Translations under genes and position numbers: made by a program
Source of the DNA: Hyphomonas sp.
GTDB lineage: Bacteria; Pseudomonadota; Alphaproteobacteria; Caulobacterales; Hyphomonadaceae
Direction of reading: 5' to 3'
Assembly: GCA_013791775.1 (NCBI GenBank)
Contig: VMTE01000022.1
Span: forward strand, 186,001 to 250,000
Length of the DNA: 64,000 bases
In this document: positions 17,723 through 27,187 of the stretch, one piece after another
Numbering within the stretch: the first letter of the stretch is position 1
How the letters are laid out: each line of letters begins with the position of its first letter
The notes under the pieces: generated by a model
Told to the model about the DNA's origin: nothing
The model's database searches: none
Seen by the model: only the letters and a program-made list of their open reading frames with translations

Positions 17723-18755
17723 CCTGCTGCGCCGGGGTAAAGTCCCGCTCGAAAAACTCGTAGACCAGCTTGCGTTCGGTCGGCGCCGGGGTCCGCGCAA
17801 ACAGGGCCGTGCGGTAGGAGCCCTCCTCGCAATTGTCGCGGCCGGAAATCGCGAACTTGGCCCGGCCGACGCAGAAGGCTTCGGACGCGCGCGACAGGGT
17901 ACGCAGGCCGGTCGGCTCTTCCATTTCGGCATAGACGAAGTGTTCCGAACCGCGCAGCGGCCGGTCGATCACGCGGGCGCAGCCGCCCGCCTCGATCCGC
18001 CACCAGCCGCGGCTTTCCCAACCTTCGGTGCTGCGCCGGGCGATGGCGCTCCAGACCCGGCTTTTCGTCCGGTTGCAGAGGGTGAAGCCAACGCTGCGGC
18101 TGCGCTCCTCGGCGGCCTGTTCCAGATAGTCGATCAGGTCGGCGTCGGACGTGCTGGCCGGCAGGTCCTTGAGCTTGAGGAAATCGTTGATGGCCGAGCG
18201 GGTCCGGTGGCCGATATTGCCGTCGATGGTGCCGGAGACGATTCCGGCCTCGTCCAGCAGGCGCTGCAGGCCGGCATTGCGGGCATTGTCGAGCGACCAG
18301 TTCTCGATCTCGGTGAAATTGTTGGTCCAGGAGTCGGCGCGGGTGATGTCGATGGGACGGAATCCCTGCGCTTCGAGGCCCATGGCCGCGCAGTCCGGCG
18401 GGCTTTCCAGGGAGAAGCCGCCGGTGGGATCGACACACAGCTCGTGCCGGCCGCCCCATTCGCGCCCACCGCCCTGGTGCGCCGTGGAGCCGCGCCCATA
18501 GAGGTAGTGGACGCCGGGCGTGAGCGGGCCGGGCAGCGCGATCTTGCAGGTACCGGGGGCCAGCTTGGTCCAGCCATCGACGGATATGCCCGTCCCTTCG
18601 GTGTGGCCGACCGCCGTTTCGATGATGTAGCTGGTGCGGTTGCAGAGCTCCCAGCCGGCGCCGTCACCTTCCTGCGCCCGCGCCGGCAGGGCCAGTGCCG
18701 TGACGGTCACCAGGGCAAGGGCGGTAATTCTAAGAAACAAGCGTTCCAGCGCCAT
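17712..18755 (-). CDS. Exported protein with two DUF1036 domains flanking a peptidoglycan-binding-like domain
   Basis: 347 residues. A signal peptide ([20 protein letters not shown], cleavage near PARAQ) is followed by DUF1036 copy 1 ([16 protein letters not shown] to YLYGRG). A helical domain around 165-230 resembles peptidoglycan-binding type 1 ([30 protein letters not shown]). DUF1036 copy 2 follows ([17 protein letters not shown] to HFVYAE). It is probably periplasmic and may touch the cell wall. The ATG at 18755 overlaps the end of argB by 26 bases. The longer frame to 18854 lies in argB and was rejected. Confidence 0.8.
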   Translation of the reverse strand: MALERLFLRITALALVTVTALALPARAQEGDGAGWELCNRTSYIIETAVGHTEGTGISVDGWTKLAPGTCKIALPGPLTPGVHYLYGRGSTAHQGGGREWGGRHELCVDPTGGFSLESPPDCAAMGLEAQGFRPIDITRADSWTNNFTEIENWSLDNARNAGLQRLLDEAGIVSGTIDGNIGHRTRSAINDFLKLKDLPASTSDADLIDYLEQAAEERSRSVGFTLCNRTKSRVWSAIARRSTEGWESRGWWRIEAGGCARVIDRPLRGSEHFVYAEMEEPTGLRTLSRASEAFCVGRAKFAISGRDNCEEGSYRTALFARTPAPTERKLVYEFFERDFTPAQQDDE

Positions 18756-19626
18756 GTTCGGTAAACAGCTCCATGAGCAGGGCGTGCGGCGCACGCCCAT
18801 CGAGGATAACCGCCGCCCCAACACCTTGGACCACGGATTGGGCTGCTGTTTCAAGTTTCGGAATCATACCGCCTGCAGCTGTGCCGTCTGCAATCAGGCC
18901 GGCCACCTCGCTGACGCGGATCTCGCGGATCAGGTTTTTCTGCTTGTCGAGCACGCCGGCCACGTCCGTCAGCAGCAGGAGGCGGCTGGCGCCCAGCGCG
19001 GCGGCGACCGCGCCGGCGGCGGTGTCGGCGTTGATGTTGTAGCGGGCGCCGTCTTCCCCGACACCGACCGGCGCCACAACCGGGATCAGGTCAGCGTCGG
19101 AGTCGCGCAGGGCCTTCAGCACCGAAACATCGACGAATTCCGGCTCGCCCACATAGCCGAGATCGACGATCTTCTCGATATTGCTGTCGGGATCCTTCCG
19201 GGTCCTGGTGGCTTTCCGGGCGCGGATCAGGTTGCCGTCGGCGCCCGAGAGCCCGACCGCCTTGCCGCCGGCCTGGCTGATGGCGCGCACGATGGACTTG
19301 TTGATCGGGCCGGACAGGACCATCTCGACGACTTCCATGGTCGCGTCATCGGTGACACGCAGGCCGTCCTTGAACTCGGACTTGATCGCCAGCTTGTCCA
19401 GCATCGCGCCGATCTGCGGGCCGCCGCCATGCACCACCACCGGGTGGATGCCGAGCAGCTTCAGCAGCACGACATCGCGGGCAAACGCCTTCGCCAGCTC
19501 CGGATCGACCATGGCGTGGCCGCCATACTTGATCACGATGGTCTGGTTGTCATAGCGCTGCAGGTAAGGCAGCGCTTCGGACAGCGTGCGGGCCGTCAAC
19601 AGGGCCTGGGTCTGGGCGTCGGTCAT
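18730..19626 (-). CDS. argB: Acetylglutamate kinase
   Basis: 298 residues; phosphorylates N-acetylglutamate, the second step of arginine synthesis. It has the amino-acid kinase fold with [10 protein letters not shown] near the N-terminus, [24 protein letters not shown], and [17 protein letters not shown] with the Mg-ATP site [11 protein letters not shown]. Its end overlaps the DUF1036 gene start. In related genomes argB follows engB directly; here a GNAT gene and an opposing acylase gene lie between. Confidence 0.97.
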   Translation of the reverse strand: MTDAQTQALLTARTLSEALPYLQRYDNQTIVIKYGGHAMVDPELAKAFARDVVLLKLLGIHPVVVHGGGPQIGAMLDKLAIKSEFKDGLRVTDDATMEVVEMVLSGPINKSIVRAISQAGGKAVGLSGADGNLIRARKATRTRKDPDSNIEKIVDLGYVGEPEFVDVSVLKALRDSDADLIPVVAPVGVGEDGARYNINADTAAGAVAAALGASRLLLLTDVAGVLDKQKNLIREIRVSEVAGLIADGTAAGGMIPKLETAAQSVVQGVGAAVILDGRAPHALLMELFTEHGAGTLVS

Positions 19627-19671
19627 GGGCAGGCTGTCTAATGCGTTTCGGCGGGCCCGCGCAATGCCCGT

Positions 19672-20133
19672 TCAGCGCAGGGCGAGCGCCATGAACAGGC
19701 TGTGCGGGTCGTCGATATAGTCGCCAAACGGGCCGCGTTCGGCAAAGCCGTAAGCCTCATAAAGGCGCCGGGCGGGGATGAACGCGTCCATCGAGCCGGT
19801 TTCGAGGAAGAGCGCCGCATAGCCGCGCCGGCGGGCTTCGGCCAGGATATGCTCCAGCATGCGGCGGCCGAGGCCGCTGCCGCGCCTTGCCTCACGGGTG
19901 TGCATCGACTTGATCTCCCCGGTGCCGTCGCCGAGATCCTTCAGGGCGCCGCAGCCGGCGAGCGCGCCGTCGTCCCAGAGGCTCCAGACGGTGACCGAGG
20001 GCTGCCTCAGTCCGTCAATCGGCAGGAAGTGACAACTTTCCGGCGGCGAGGCGGCAAGCATGGTGCGTGCATGGACGCCGATCAGGTCCGCCATTTCGGG
20101 GTTGGAGAGATCGTCGGGGCGGATTTCAAGCAT
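19672..20133 (-). CDS. GNAT-family N-acetyltransferase
   Basis: 153 residues, MLEIRPDDLSNPEMADLIG. The acetyl-CoA loop is MHTREARRGSGLGRRMLEHI (R/Q-x-x-G-x-G/A type), followed by ETGSMDAFIPARRLYEAYGF. It resembles the PhnO/YafP-like subgroup; substrate unknown. The ATG at 20133 has GAGG seven bases upstream; an earlier Met lacks a site. It precedes argB by 45 bases and probably shares its transcript. Confidence 0.85.
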   Translation of the reverse strand: MLEIRPDDLSNPEMADLIGVHARTMLAASPPESCHFLPIDGLRQPSVTVWSLWDDGALAGCGALKDLGDGTGEIKSMHTREARRGSGLGRRMLEHILAEARRRGYAALFLETGSMDAFIPARRLYEAYGFAERGPFGDYIDDPHSLFMALALR

Positions 20134-20262
20134 GGGGCAACCTCGCGTATGCCTCATCGCTAAAGGCGCCGCCGGCCGGGATCAAGCGGGCCCGCATCTT
20201 GTGGGCGACAAGGGCGGCGGCGCGCTCTAGGATCGCCTGAAAACAGGGCTTGGGGGCAGGAC

Positions 20263-22416
20263 ATGAAGCGTTTTCTGGCAGGACTGGGTGTGATCGCCGT
20301 CCTCGGGCTTGCGGGGGCGGGCGTCTGGCTCTGGCATCCGGTGGGCGGCCAACCTGAAGCGGCGACGCTGGCCGCCGCCGCCCGCTACGACGCCGAAATC
20401 CTCCGCGACGATTACGGCGTGCCACATGTCTACGGCGCGCGCGACGCCGACACGGCCTTTGGCCTCGCTTATGCCCATGCCGAGGATGACTTCGAGACGA
20501 TCCAGGAAACCGTGGCGGCCGCGCGCGGGGTTCTGGCGCGCTACCGGGGGAAGGATGCGGCGGCAGTCGACTACATCGCCTCCCTGTTCGGCATCTGGGA
20601 CACGGTTGATGCGCGCTACGATGCGGACGTGCCCGCCGATGTGAAGGCGATGGCGGAAGGCTATGTGGCGGGGCTGAACCTTTACGCCTCCGAGCACCCC
20701 GAAGCGACCTGGGCCGGCCTGGCGCCGTTCACGCCGCAGGATGTGGTGGCGGGCTTCATGTTCAAGACCCCGTTCTTCTACGGCCTCGACGAGACGCTGC
20801 TGAAACTGTTCGGCGCAGATTATACCCAGTCGATCGCGCTGGCCCCGGCGGGGCCGAAGAAGGCTTTCCTGATGGGGCCCCGGCCGGCAAGCGAGCGCGG
20901 CTCCAACGCCTTTGCGGTCACCCCGGCACGCTCCGGCGACGGGTTCACGCGGCTGGTCATCAACTCGCACCAGCCGCTCACCGGGCCGGTTGCCTGGTAC
21001 GAGGCGCAGGTCACCTCCGGCGAGGGCCTCGACATAACCGGCGGACTGTTCCCGGGCACGCCGGTGATCCTGCACGGGTTCAACAAGAACCTCGGCTGGG
21101 CCAATACAGTGAGCGCGCAGGACCTGGTCGATGTCTTTGTGCTGACGATCAATCCGGACAACAAAAATCAGTACTGGCTGGACGGTAAATGGGCTGACTT
21201 TGAGGTCACCACGGCGCGCATCAACGTGAAACTTATGGGCCCCTTTGCCTTTCCGGCGACACGGTCTGTGAAGCGGTCCGTGCACGGACCGGTGATCGAA
21301 GGTCCGACTGGCACCTATGCGATCCGCTATGCCGGCATGGGCGAGGTCCGCCAGCTGGAACAGTATTACCGCCTGAACAAGTCCGAGGACCTGGACCAGT
21401 TCATGGGCGCCATGGCGATGAACGCCCTGCCCTCGATCAACTATGTCTACGCCGACAAGGCGGGCAGCATCGCCTTCATCCACAATGCCCAGTATCCGGA
21501 CCGGGACGATGCGTGGGACTGGTCCGGCGACCTGCCGGGCGACCGGTCGGACATTGTCTGGCAAGGCTACCGCCCGTGGGACGAGGTGCCGAAGCTGGTC
21601 AATCCCGCGTCGGGCTTCATCTTCAATTCGAACAATACGCCCTACGCGGCGACCGACGGCCCGGACAATCTGAAGCCGGAAGACTTTCCGCAATCCATGG
21701 GCCTGCAGACAAACCAGTCCAACCGCGCGCTGCGGGTGATGGAGCTGACGGGCGATACTGATCCGATCGATGGGGCGCGCTTGCTGGCGATCAAGTTCGA
21801 CAACAGGTACGCAGAGGGCTCCGAGGCGGACGCCGTGGTGAAAGCCGTGCTGGCGGCGGACTGGTCGGCCGAACCCGGGATGGCCGAGGCCGCTGCGCTG
21901 CTGGCGGACTGGGACTACGGGACCGACGCGTCAAGCCGCACGGCGGCGCTGGGCAGCCTGACGACCAGCCGCGCGATCACGGAGAAGTACACGCACATCA
22001 AGGCGCCGCCGCCCGAGACCGCGTTCCGCGAGGCTGTCGCCTGGCTGCAGCAGCACCATGGCCGGATTGATCCGGAATGGGGCGAGGTCAACCGGCTGGT
22101 GCGCGGCGCGGTCAGCCTGCCGATCAGCGGCGGGCCGGACACGTTGCGGGCCGTCTATCCGAAGGAAATACGGGATGACGGCGAACTTCACATGTCCGCC
22201 GGGGATACGTGGATCGCGCTGGTCGAATGGGACGCCGAAGGCCGCCAGACGGCCCGCGTGATCAGCCCGTTTGGGAGCGCCGCGCTCGACAGCGCCTCTC
22301 CGCACTATGGCGATCAGGCGCCGCTGTTTGCCGCCGAACAATGGCGCGGCGCGTTGCTGACGAGAGCGGATGTCGAGGGACGCGCCACGCGGTCCTATCA
22401 TCCGGGTAGGGATTAA
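20263..22416 (+). CDS. Penicillin-acylase-type Ntn hydrolase, possibly an N-acyl-homoserine-lactone acylase
   Basis: 717 residues. An N-terminal export/anchor helix (FLAGLGVIAVLGLAGAGVWL) is followed by an alpha subunit beginning YDAEILRDDYGVPHVYG. The autocleavage site is Gly213-Ser214 in ERGSNAFAV, where Ser214 becomes the N-terminal nucleophile. The beta subunit includes GGLFPGTPVILHGFNKNLGW and later conserved Asn/Arg positions. It acts in the periplasm and hydrolyses amide-linked acyl chains; the aculeacin/AHL acylase clade is the best guess. It runs against engB, overlapping its stop by four bases, and separates engB from argB. Confidence 0.88.
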   Translation: MKRFLAGLGVIAVLGLAGAGVWLWHPVGGQPEAATLAAAARYDAEILRDDYGVPHVYGARDADTAFGLAYAHAEDDFETIQETVAAARGVLARYRGKDAAAVDYIASLFGIWDTVDARYDADVPADVKAMAEGYVAGLNLYASEHPEATWAGLAPFTPQDVVAGFMFKTPFFYGLDETLLKLFGADYTQSIALAPAGPKKAFLMGPRPASERGSNAFAVTPARSGDGFTRLVINSHQPLTGPVAWYEAQVTSGEGLDITGGLFPGTPVILHGFNKNLGWANTVSAQDLVDVFVLTINPDNKNQYWLDGKWADFEVTTARINVKLMGPFAFPATRSVKRSVHGPVIEGPTGTYAIRYAGMGEVRQLEQYYRLNKSEDLDQFMGAMAMNALPSINYVYADKAGSIAFIHNAQYPDRDDAWDWSGDLPGDRSDIVWQGYRPWDEVPKLVNPASGFIFNSNNTPYAATDGPDNLKPEDFPQSMGLQTNQSNRALRVMELTGDTDPIDGARLLAIKFDNRYAEGSEADAVVKAVLAADWSAEPGMAEAAALLADWDYGTDASSRTAALGSLTTSRAITEKYTHIKAPPPETAFREAVAWLQQHHGRIDPEWGEVNRLVRGAVSLPISGGPDTLRAVYPKEIRDDGELHMSAGDTWIALVEWDAEGRQTARVISPFGSAALDSASPHYGDQAPLFAAEQWRGALLTRADVEGRATRSYHPGRD

Positions 22417-23051
22417 AGAAAGGCGACGATCTCGGCGCGCAGCTCGGCGATGCCCCATCCCTTTTCGGCCGACGTCTGCATCACCACCGGGTGGGCCGCG
22501 CCGCGCTTGCGCAGCTTGGCCGCGACATCGGCAGCGGTCTTTTCGACTTCGGGCTTCGGTACCTTGTCCACCTTGGTCAGCACGATCTGGTAGGTCACGG
22601 CGGCGCCGTCGAGCAGGTCCATGATCTCGTGATCGGTGTCCATCAGGCCGCGGCGCGCATCGACCAGAAGGAACACGCGGCGCAGACTGGGCCGGCCGCG
22701 CAGGTAGGACTTGATCAGCTTGGTCCAGGCCGCGACCTGGGTTTTCGAGACTTGCGCGTAGCCGAAGCCCGGAAGGTCAACGAGGTAGAGCTGGCCATCG
22801 CCGATATTGAAATAGTTCAGCTCGCGGGTGCGGCCGGGTTCAGCCGACGAGCGGGCAAGCTTGGCCCGGCCGGTCAGGGCGTTGATCAGGCTCGACTTGC
22901 CGACATTGGAGCGGCCCGCGAAACAGACTTCCACCCGGTCTGCTGCCGGCAGGCCCTTGAGGTCCACGACGCCCATGACGAATTCCGCCGAACCGCTGAA
23001 CAGCAGGCGGCCGGCTTCGATCTGGTCTTCGGGATAGGACGGGGCTTCCAA
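22413..23051 (-). CDS. engB: Ribosome biogenesis GTPase EngB (YihA/YsxC)
   Basis: 212 residues. GTPase motifs are G1 GRSNVGKSS, G3 DLPGFGYA, G4 TKVDK and G5 TSAEKGWG. It assists 50S assembly and links to division in other bacteria. Family proteins start with an IEAGRLLF-like segment, so the TTG at 23051 immediately after the yidC stop is the likely start; the next Met (residue 26) would remove that segment. Translational coupling with yidC is implied by adjacent stop and start codons. Confidence 0.95.
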   Translation of the reverse strand: MEAPSYPEDQIEAGRLLFSGSAEFVMGVVDLKGLPAADRVEVCFAGRSNVGKSSLINALTGRAKLARSSAEPGRTRELNYFNIGDGQLYLVDLPGFGYAQVSKTQVAAWTKLIKSYLRGRPSLRRVFLLVDARRGLMDTDHEIMDLLDGAAVTYQIVLTKVDKVPKPEVEKTAADVAAKLRKRGAAHPVVMQTSAEKGWGIAELRAEIVAFL

Positions 23052-24872
23052 CTACTCCGCCGCCGCCTTGCGCCGTCCCAGCAGGCCGGCAACAAATTTG
23101 CCAACCTCTGTCTCGGCCCCGTTGAGACGCATGATCGTATACTGCTGGATGAAGGTCAGAATGTTCGACCAGACCCAGTAGAGCACCAGACCGGCCGCAA
23201 ATCCTCCGAACACGAACATGAACACCAGCGGCATCGCCATGATGATACGCGCCTGCATCTTGTCCGGTGGCGGCGGCGACAGGGACTGGAGGATGGCCAT
23301 GGTGCCGCCGTAGAGCAGCGGCAGGAGGCCGATGCCAAAAATCGTGCCGATGATGAAGATGCCTTTGATGTCGGCCGCAGCCCAGGGAAGCAGGCCGAAC
23401 AGGTTGCCGATGGCGGTTGGATCCGGCGCCGACAGATCCTGCATGTACCAGAACGGCTCGTGGCGCATGTCGATGGTGACCGAGAGCGTTTTGTAGAGCG
23501 CGTAGAAGATCGGGATCGTCACGAGGATGGGCAGGCAGCCGCCGATGGGGTTGGCGCCTTCCTGCTTGTAGAGCTTCATGATCTCCTGCTGCTTGCGCTG
23601 GGGATCGGACGCGAACCGCTCGTTGATCTCCTTCATCGGCTCCTGGAGCTTCTTCAGCTTCGCCATCGACTTGAAGCTGGCATTGTAGAGCGGCACCAGC
23701 GGCAGCTTGACCAGCACGGTGAAGGCCAGGATTGCCCAGCCGAACGAGCCGACATGGCCGTGCAGCCAGTGGAGGACGTAGAAGAACGGCTTGGTCAGGA
23801 AGTAGGCCCAGCCCCAGTCGATCGCGTCGATCAACATGGGAATGCCCTTGTTCTTTTCGTAGTCGCTCAGGACATCGAACTGCTTGGCGCCGGCAAACAC
23901 CCGGTTCTGGACCGTGACGCTGGCGCCGGGAGCGAGGCTGATGTCGGCGCCTTCGGTGCGCACCTCCATCGGGCCGCCGCGCGCGAGACTGGCGCGGTTG
24001 ACGGACGCGACAAACGGGCTCGCCTGATCGGGCACCAGCGCGCTCATCCAGTACATGTCGGTGAGGCCCCACCAGCCGCCCTTGGTGGTCGGGAAGTTGC
24101 CGTCGGCGGTTTCGCCCTTGGCTTTCTTCGAGGCGGCCAGCGGCTTGTATTTCTGCAGGCGGAGCGTGCCGTCGGTGACCCCCATCAGGCCCATGTGGGC
24201 GAGACCGCCGGAGACGGCCGAGCCGGGATCGGTGGCCTTGAGGAAGGCGTTCCAGTCGCCTTCGCGCTCGATCGACCCGATGGGGCGCAGGGTTTTCGCC
24301 GCGCCGGACGTGTTGGTGACGGTGTCGCTGAAGGTGAAGAGGTAGTTCTCGTCAACCGAGACGACCCGGTCGATGGTTACACCGTCCGCTACGAGGCGGA
24401 GGGTGACCGGCGAGATTGCGCCGAGACTGCCTTCGCCCACCTGGGTCCAGGGCGAATTGCGCCCGGCGACGAGTGTGTTCCCGTCGGCCCAGTAATAGGT
24501 CGTGAAGTAGCCGAACTCGGTTTCCTCGGGACGCAGCAGCCGGATCTCTTCGGTCTTGTCGACCGAGAGGAAGTATTTCTTGAGCTGCAGGTCGTCGAGG
24601 CGCGCGCCCGCAAGGCGGATCGAGCCGTCGAGCGACGGCGCCTCGATGGTGATGCGGGGCGAGGCGGCCAGCGCCTCGGGCAGCGGCTTCGGGCCAGCGG
24701 CTTCGGCAGCGGCCGTGTCCACCGTGGCAGTCTGCTCCTGCGCCGCGATCAGGGCCTGCTGGGCCTCATACCGTTTCTGCGCCGGCTCCATCACGAACAT
24801 CTGATAGAGAAAGACGAACGCGATCATCGCCACCATGGCGAGAAGGAAATTGCGCTGTTCATCTTTTTCCAT
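23052..24872 (-). CDS. yidC: Membrane protein insertase YidC
   Basis: 606 residues. One N-terminal transmembrane helix (FLLAMVAMIAFVFLYQMFVM) is followed by a large periplasmic domain. The five-helix Oxa1 core begins near residue 360, with MKEINERFASDPQRKQQEIM and GGCLPILVTIPIFYALYKTL. It inserts inner-membrane proteins alone or with SecYEG. It follows rnpA by 57 bases; no yidD is present in that gap, although many genomes have one there. Confidence 0.97.
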   Translation of the reverse strand: MEKDEQRNFLLAMVAMIAFVFLYQMFVMEPAQKRYEAQQALIAAQEQTATVDTAAAEAAGPKPLPEALAASPRITIEAPSLDGSIRLAGARLDDLQLKKYFLSVDKTEEIRLLRPEETEFGYFTTYYWADGNTLVAGRNSPWTQVGEGSLGAISPVTLRLVADGVTIDRVVSVDENYLFTFSDTVTNTSGAAKTLRPIGSIEREGDWNAFLKATDPGSAVSGGLAHMGLMGVTDGTLRLQKYKPLAASKKAKGETADGNFPTTKGGWWGLTDMYWMSALVPDQASPFVASVNRASLARGGPMEVRTEGADISLAPGASVTVQNRVFAGAKQFDVLSDYEKNKGIPMLIDAIDWGWAYFLTKPFFYVLHWLHGHVGSFGWAILAFTVLVKLPLVPLYNASFKSMAKLKKLQEPMKEINERFASDPQRKQQEIMKLYKQEGANPIGGCLPILVTIPIFYALYKTLSVTIDMRHEPFWYMQDLSAPDPTAIGNLFGLLPWAAADIKGIFIIGTIFGIGLLPLLYGGTMAILQSLSPPPPDKMQARIIMAMPLVFMFVFGGFAAGLVLYWVWSNILTFIQQYTIMRLNGAETEVGKFVAGLLGRRKAAAE

Positions 24873-24929
24873 CGGGGGCGTTCCGCAAGGCTGTGAGCTG
24901 GGCGCCAGGATCCGGCGCGAAGGGGGGCA

Positions 24930-25298
24930 TCAAATGCGCGCGAGGCTTATCAGCGCGCTTTCCATATCGTCAAGCAATCGGGACCAGCCCACTTCAAGCG
25001 TGGCTTCGCGGGCAATGAACACATAATCCCAGCCGGGGCGCCCGAAACGGGCCAGCAGGCGGCGCGAGGCTTCCCGAAGCCGGCGCTTGGCCCGGTTGCG
25101 CTCGACGGCGCCGCCGATCTTCTTGGTTGCCGTAAACCCCTCCCCCACATGGAGGCCGGGGGCCTCACCCCCGCGGGCGCGGGCCTGGACCACCACCGAT
25201 TTGCGCCGCTCGGTGACACCGTCACGCGCAAACGTGAATTCGCGTCGCTTTTTCAGGCGGCGCGTTTCGGGAAGGATGGGATTTTCGGGGCCGGACAT
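24930..25298 (-). CDS. rnpA: Ribonuclease P protein component
   Basis: 122 residues, basic, with the RnpA signature VERNRAKRRLREASRR and an N-terminal RLKKRREFTFARDG. It binds RNase P RNA for 5' processing of tRNA. The ATG at 25298 fits the family; a longer frame runs into rpmH. Canonical rpmH-rnpA-yidC order. Confidence 0.96.
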   Translation of the reverse strand: MSGPENPILPETRRLKKRREFTFARDGVTERRKSVVVQARARGGEAPGLHVGEGFTATKKIGGAVERNRAKRRLREASRRLLARFGRPGWDYVFIAREATLEVGWSRLLDDMESALISLARI

Positions 25299-25344
25299 CT
25301 TCGGCCTCCCGATTACTGGGCTGGAAGCGCCCGAAAGGGGAGAC

Positions 25345-25479
25345 TCAGGCCGAAAGGGTCTTGCGGCCCTTGGCGCGGCGGCGTGCCAGCACCTTGCGGC
25401 CGTTCTTGGTGGCCATACGCAGGCGGAAGCCATGGGTGCGCTTGCGGCGGAGGTTGCTCGGCTGGAAAGTGCGTTTCAT
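25345..25479 (-). CDS. rpmH: 50S ribosomal protein L34
   Basis: 44 residues, [20 protein letters not shown], then [20 protein letters not shown], ending TLSA; an exact L34 pattern and length. First gene of the rpmH-rnpA-yidC-engB run, 46 bases ahead of rnpA. Confidence 0.98.
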   Translation of the reverse strand: MKRTFQPSNLRRKRTHGFRLRMATKNGRKVLARRRAKGRKTLSA

Positions 25480-25514
25480 GGGACGGCTCTGAACTTGGAA
25501 ACTGGAAAGGGCGG

Positions 25515-25543
25515 CTGATACAGGCGGGCGGCGGCGCGGTCAA
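25515..25543 (-). promoter_or_regulatory. rpmH promoter
   Basis: On the minus strand TTGACC and TATCAG are separated by 17 bases, which puts the transcript start about 30 bases before the rpmH ATG. Good match to the alphaproteobacterial housekeeping consensus. Confidence 0.65.
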
Positions 25544-25656
25544 GCCGGACATGGCGCAAAAAAGCGGTTGCACGGCCGGGCCGGATCACCGCCTCGTGAG
25601 ATGCATGCGAGGCCGCCACCCGCTAAGGGGCTGCAACCCGTACCCGGAGACTGTTC

Positions 25657-26460
25657 ATGCGTTTGGCCGCCCTTTGCTACCTTGCCCTTGTGGCCTGCCT
25701 TCTTCCGGCTGCCGGATCGGCCGATACACCGCCCATAGCCCAAATGGAGACCACCGTGCCTGCCGAACATGCCGACTGGACGCGGATCCTGAAAACCTAT
25801 GTCAAGATGGGCAGCGACGGGATCACCCGCTTCGACTATGCCGGCCTCAAGGCCTCGAAGGCTGACCGCGCGGCGCTTGATGCCTACATCGCGCGGTTTG
25901 CGGACATGGATCTTTCCGCCCGGACCGACGCCAATTTCGCGGCCTGGGCCAACCTCTACAACGCCGTGACGGTGCGCCACATCGCCGGGCGCTACCCTCT
26001 GAAATCCATCAAGGACGGCTATCTCACCGGCCCATGGAAAGCGGTAAAGGTGCGTGCCGGGGGACGCACCGTCTCGCTCGATGCCATCGAACACAAGATC
26101 CTGCGCAAAACCTGGGGCACCCCGGAAGTCCACTATTCAATCAACTGCGCCTCCTACAGTTGTCCGAACCTGCCGGCGAAGGCCTGGGAAGGGGCGACGC
26201 TCCGGAAGGACCTTGCCTCTGCTGCCCGCGCATACATCAACCAGGCGCGCGGCGTGGATGTCACCCCGGATGGGCTGGTCCTGTCATCCATCTATGACTG
26301 GTTCCAGGCCGACTTCGGTGGCTCGCAGGAAGCCGTCATCGCCCACCTTCTCGAACATGCCGAACCCGGCCTTGCCGGGAAGATCCGCTCCAATCCCCAC
26401 ATCGCTGGCTATCACTATGACTGGTCACTCAACGATGCCGCAAAGCTGAAGAAGTCCTGA
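25657..26460 (+). CDS. Exported DUF547-domain protein
   Basis: 267 residues with a signal peptide (MRLAALCYLALVACLLPAAG). The DUF547 core includes FAAWANLYNAVTVRHIAGRY, SLDAIEHKILR, VHYSINCASYSCPNL and ISDWF-like YDWFQADFGG. The biochemical role of the family is not established. It is four bases ahead of a TVP38-type gene and belongs to a three-gene unit with it and a disulfide-reductase-like gene; this set recurs in marine proteobacteria as far as I recall. Confidence 0.85.
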   Translation: MRLAALCYLALVACLLPAAGSADTPPIAQMETTVPAEHADWTRILKTYVKMGSDGITRFDYAGLKASKADRAALDAYIARFADMDLSARTDANFAAWANLYNAVTVRHIAGRYPLKSIKDGYLTGPWKAVKVRAGGRTVSLDAIEHKILRKTWGTPEVHYSINCASYSCPNLPAKAWEGATLRKDLASAARAYINQARGVDVTPDGLVLSSIYDWFQADFGGSQEAVIAHLLEHAEPGLAGKIRSNPHIAGYHYDWSLNDAAKLKKS

Positions 26461-26464
26461 TCCC

Positions 26465-27187
26465 ATGACCGACACCTCCCCGCCCCCGCCGCTCTGGCGC
26501 CGTCTCTGGCCGCTTGCCCTGATCGTCGCCGCGCTTGCAGCGGCCTGGATCAGCGGCGTGCACCGCTACCTCTCGCTCGAAACGCTGCGCGACCAGCAGG
26601 ACGCCTTGCGCGGGTTCGTGTCCGAGCACTTCCTGCTGGCGATAGCCGCTTACGTGGCAATCTACGCGGCGGCGACCATCCTGATGTTGCCCGGCGCGCT
26701 GTGGATCACGCTGGCGGGCGGCTTCCTGTTTGGCCTGTGGGGCGGCACCCCGGCCACCATCGCCGGCGCGACGCTTGGCGCCAGCGTGCTGTTCCTGGCC
26801 GCAAAATCATCCGTAGGCGCTGCATTGCGCGAACGGGCCGGGCCGTTCGTGCAGAAACTGGAAAAGGGTTTCCAGGAGGACGCCGTCTCCTACATGTTTG
26901 CCCTGCGTTTCCTGCCGGTAGTGCCCTTCCCCGTCGCCAACATCGCCCCCGCCATCTTCGGCGCGAAGTTCCAGGACTATGTGATGACCACCGCGCTCGG
27001 CATCATCCCCGGCGTGATCGCCTATACGTGGATCGGCGCAGGCCTTGGCGCGACCTTCGCGGCCGGCGGCGAGCCGGACATGGGCAGCCTCGCCCGCAAC
27101 CTGATCCCGGCCTTCATCGCGCTCGGCATCGTGTCGCTGCTGCCGATCGCCTACAAGAAGCTGTTTCCGAAAAAGGTGCCGGTCTGA
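26465..27187 (+). CDS. TVP38/TMEM64 (DedA-like, SNARE-associated) membrane protein
   Basis: 240 residues, about six hydrophobic segments. The VTT-domain signature is GALWITLAGGFLFGLWGG and the second re-entrant region MFALRFLPVVPFPVANIAPA, followed by IPGVIAYTWIGAGLG. Eukaryotic members scramble lipids; the bacterial role is unclear and may be lipid or ion transport. Its stop overlaps the start of the next gene by one base. Confidence 0.9.
   Translation: MTDTSPPPPLWRRLWPLALIVAALAAAWISGVHRYLSLETLRDQQDALRGFVSEHFLLAIAAYVAIYAAATILMLPGALWITLAGGFLFGLWGGTPATIAGATLGASVLFLAAKSSVGAALRERAGPFVQKLEKGFQEDAVSYMFALRFLPVVPFPVANIAPAIFGAKFQDYVMTTALGIIPGVIAYTWIGAGLGATFAAGGEPDMGSLARNLIPAFIALGIVSLLPIAYKKLFPKKVPV

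Noticed and set aside
24873..24929. yidD between rnpA and yidC
   Set aside because: The gap is only 57 bases and contains no frame.
25480..25656. Possible replication origin near rpmH
   Set aside because: No DnaA-box-like cluster or AT-rich unwinding region is visible; the segment is explained by the rpmH promoter.
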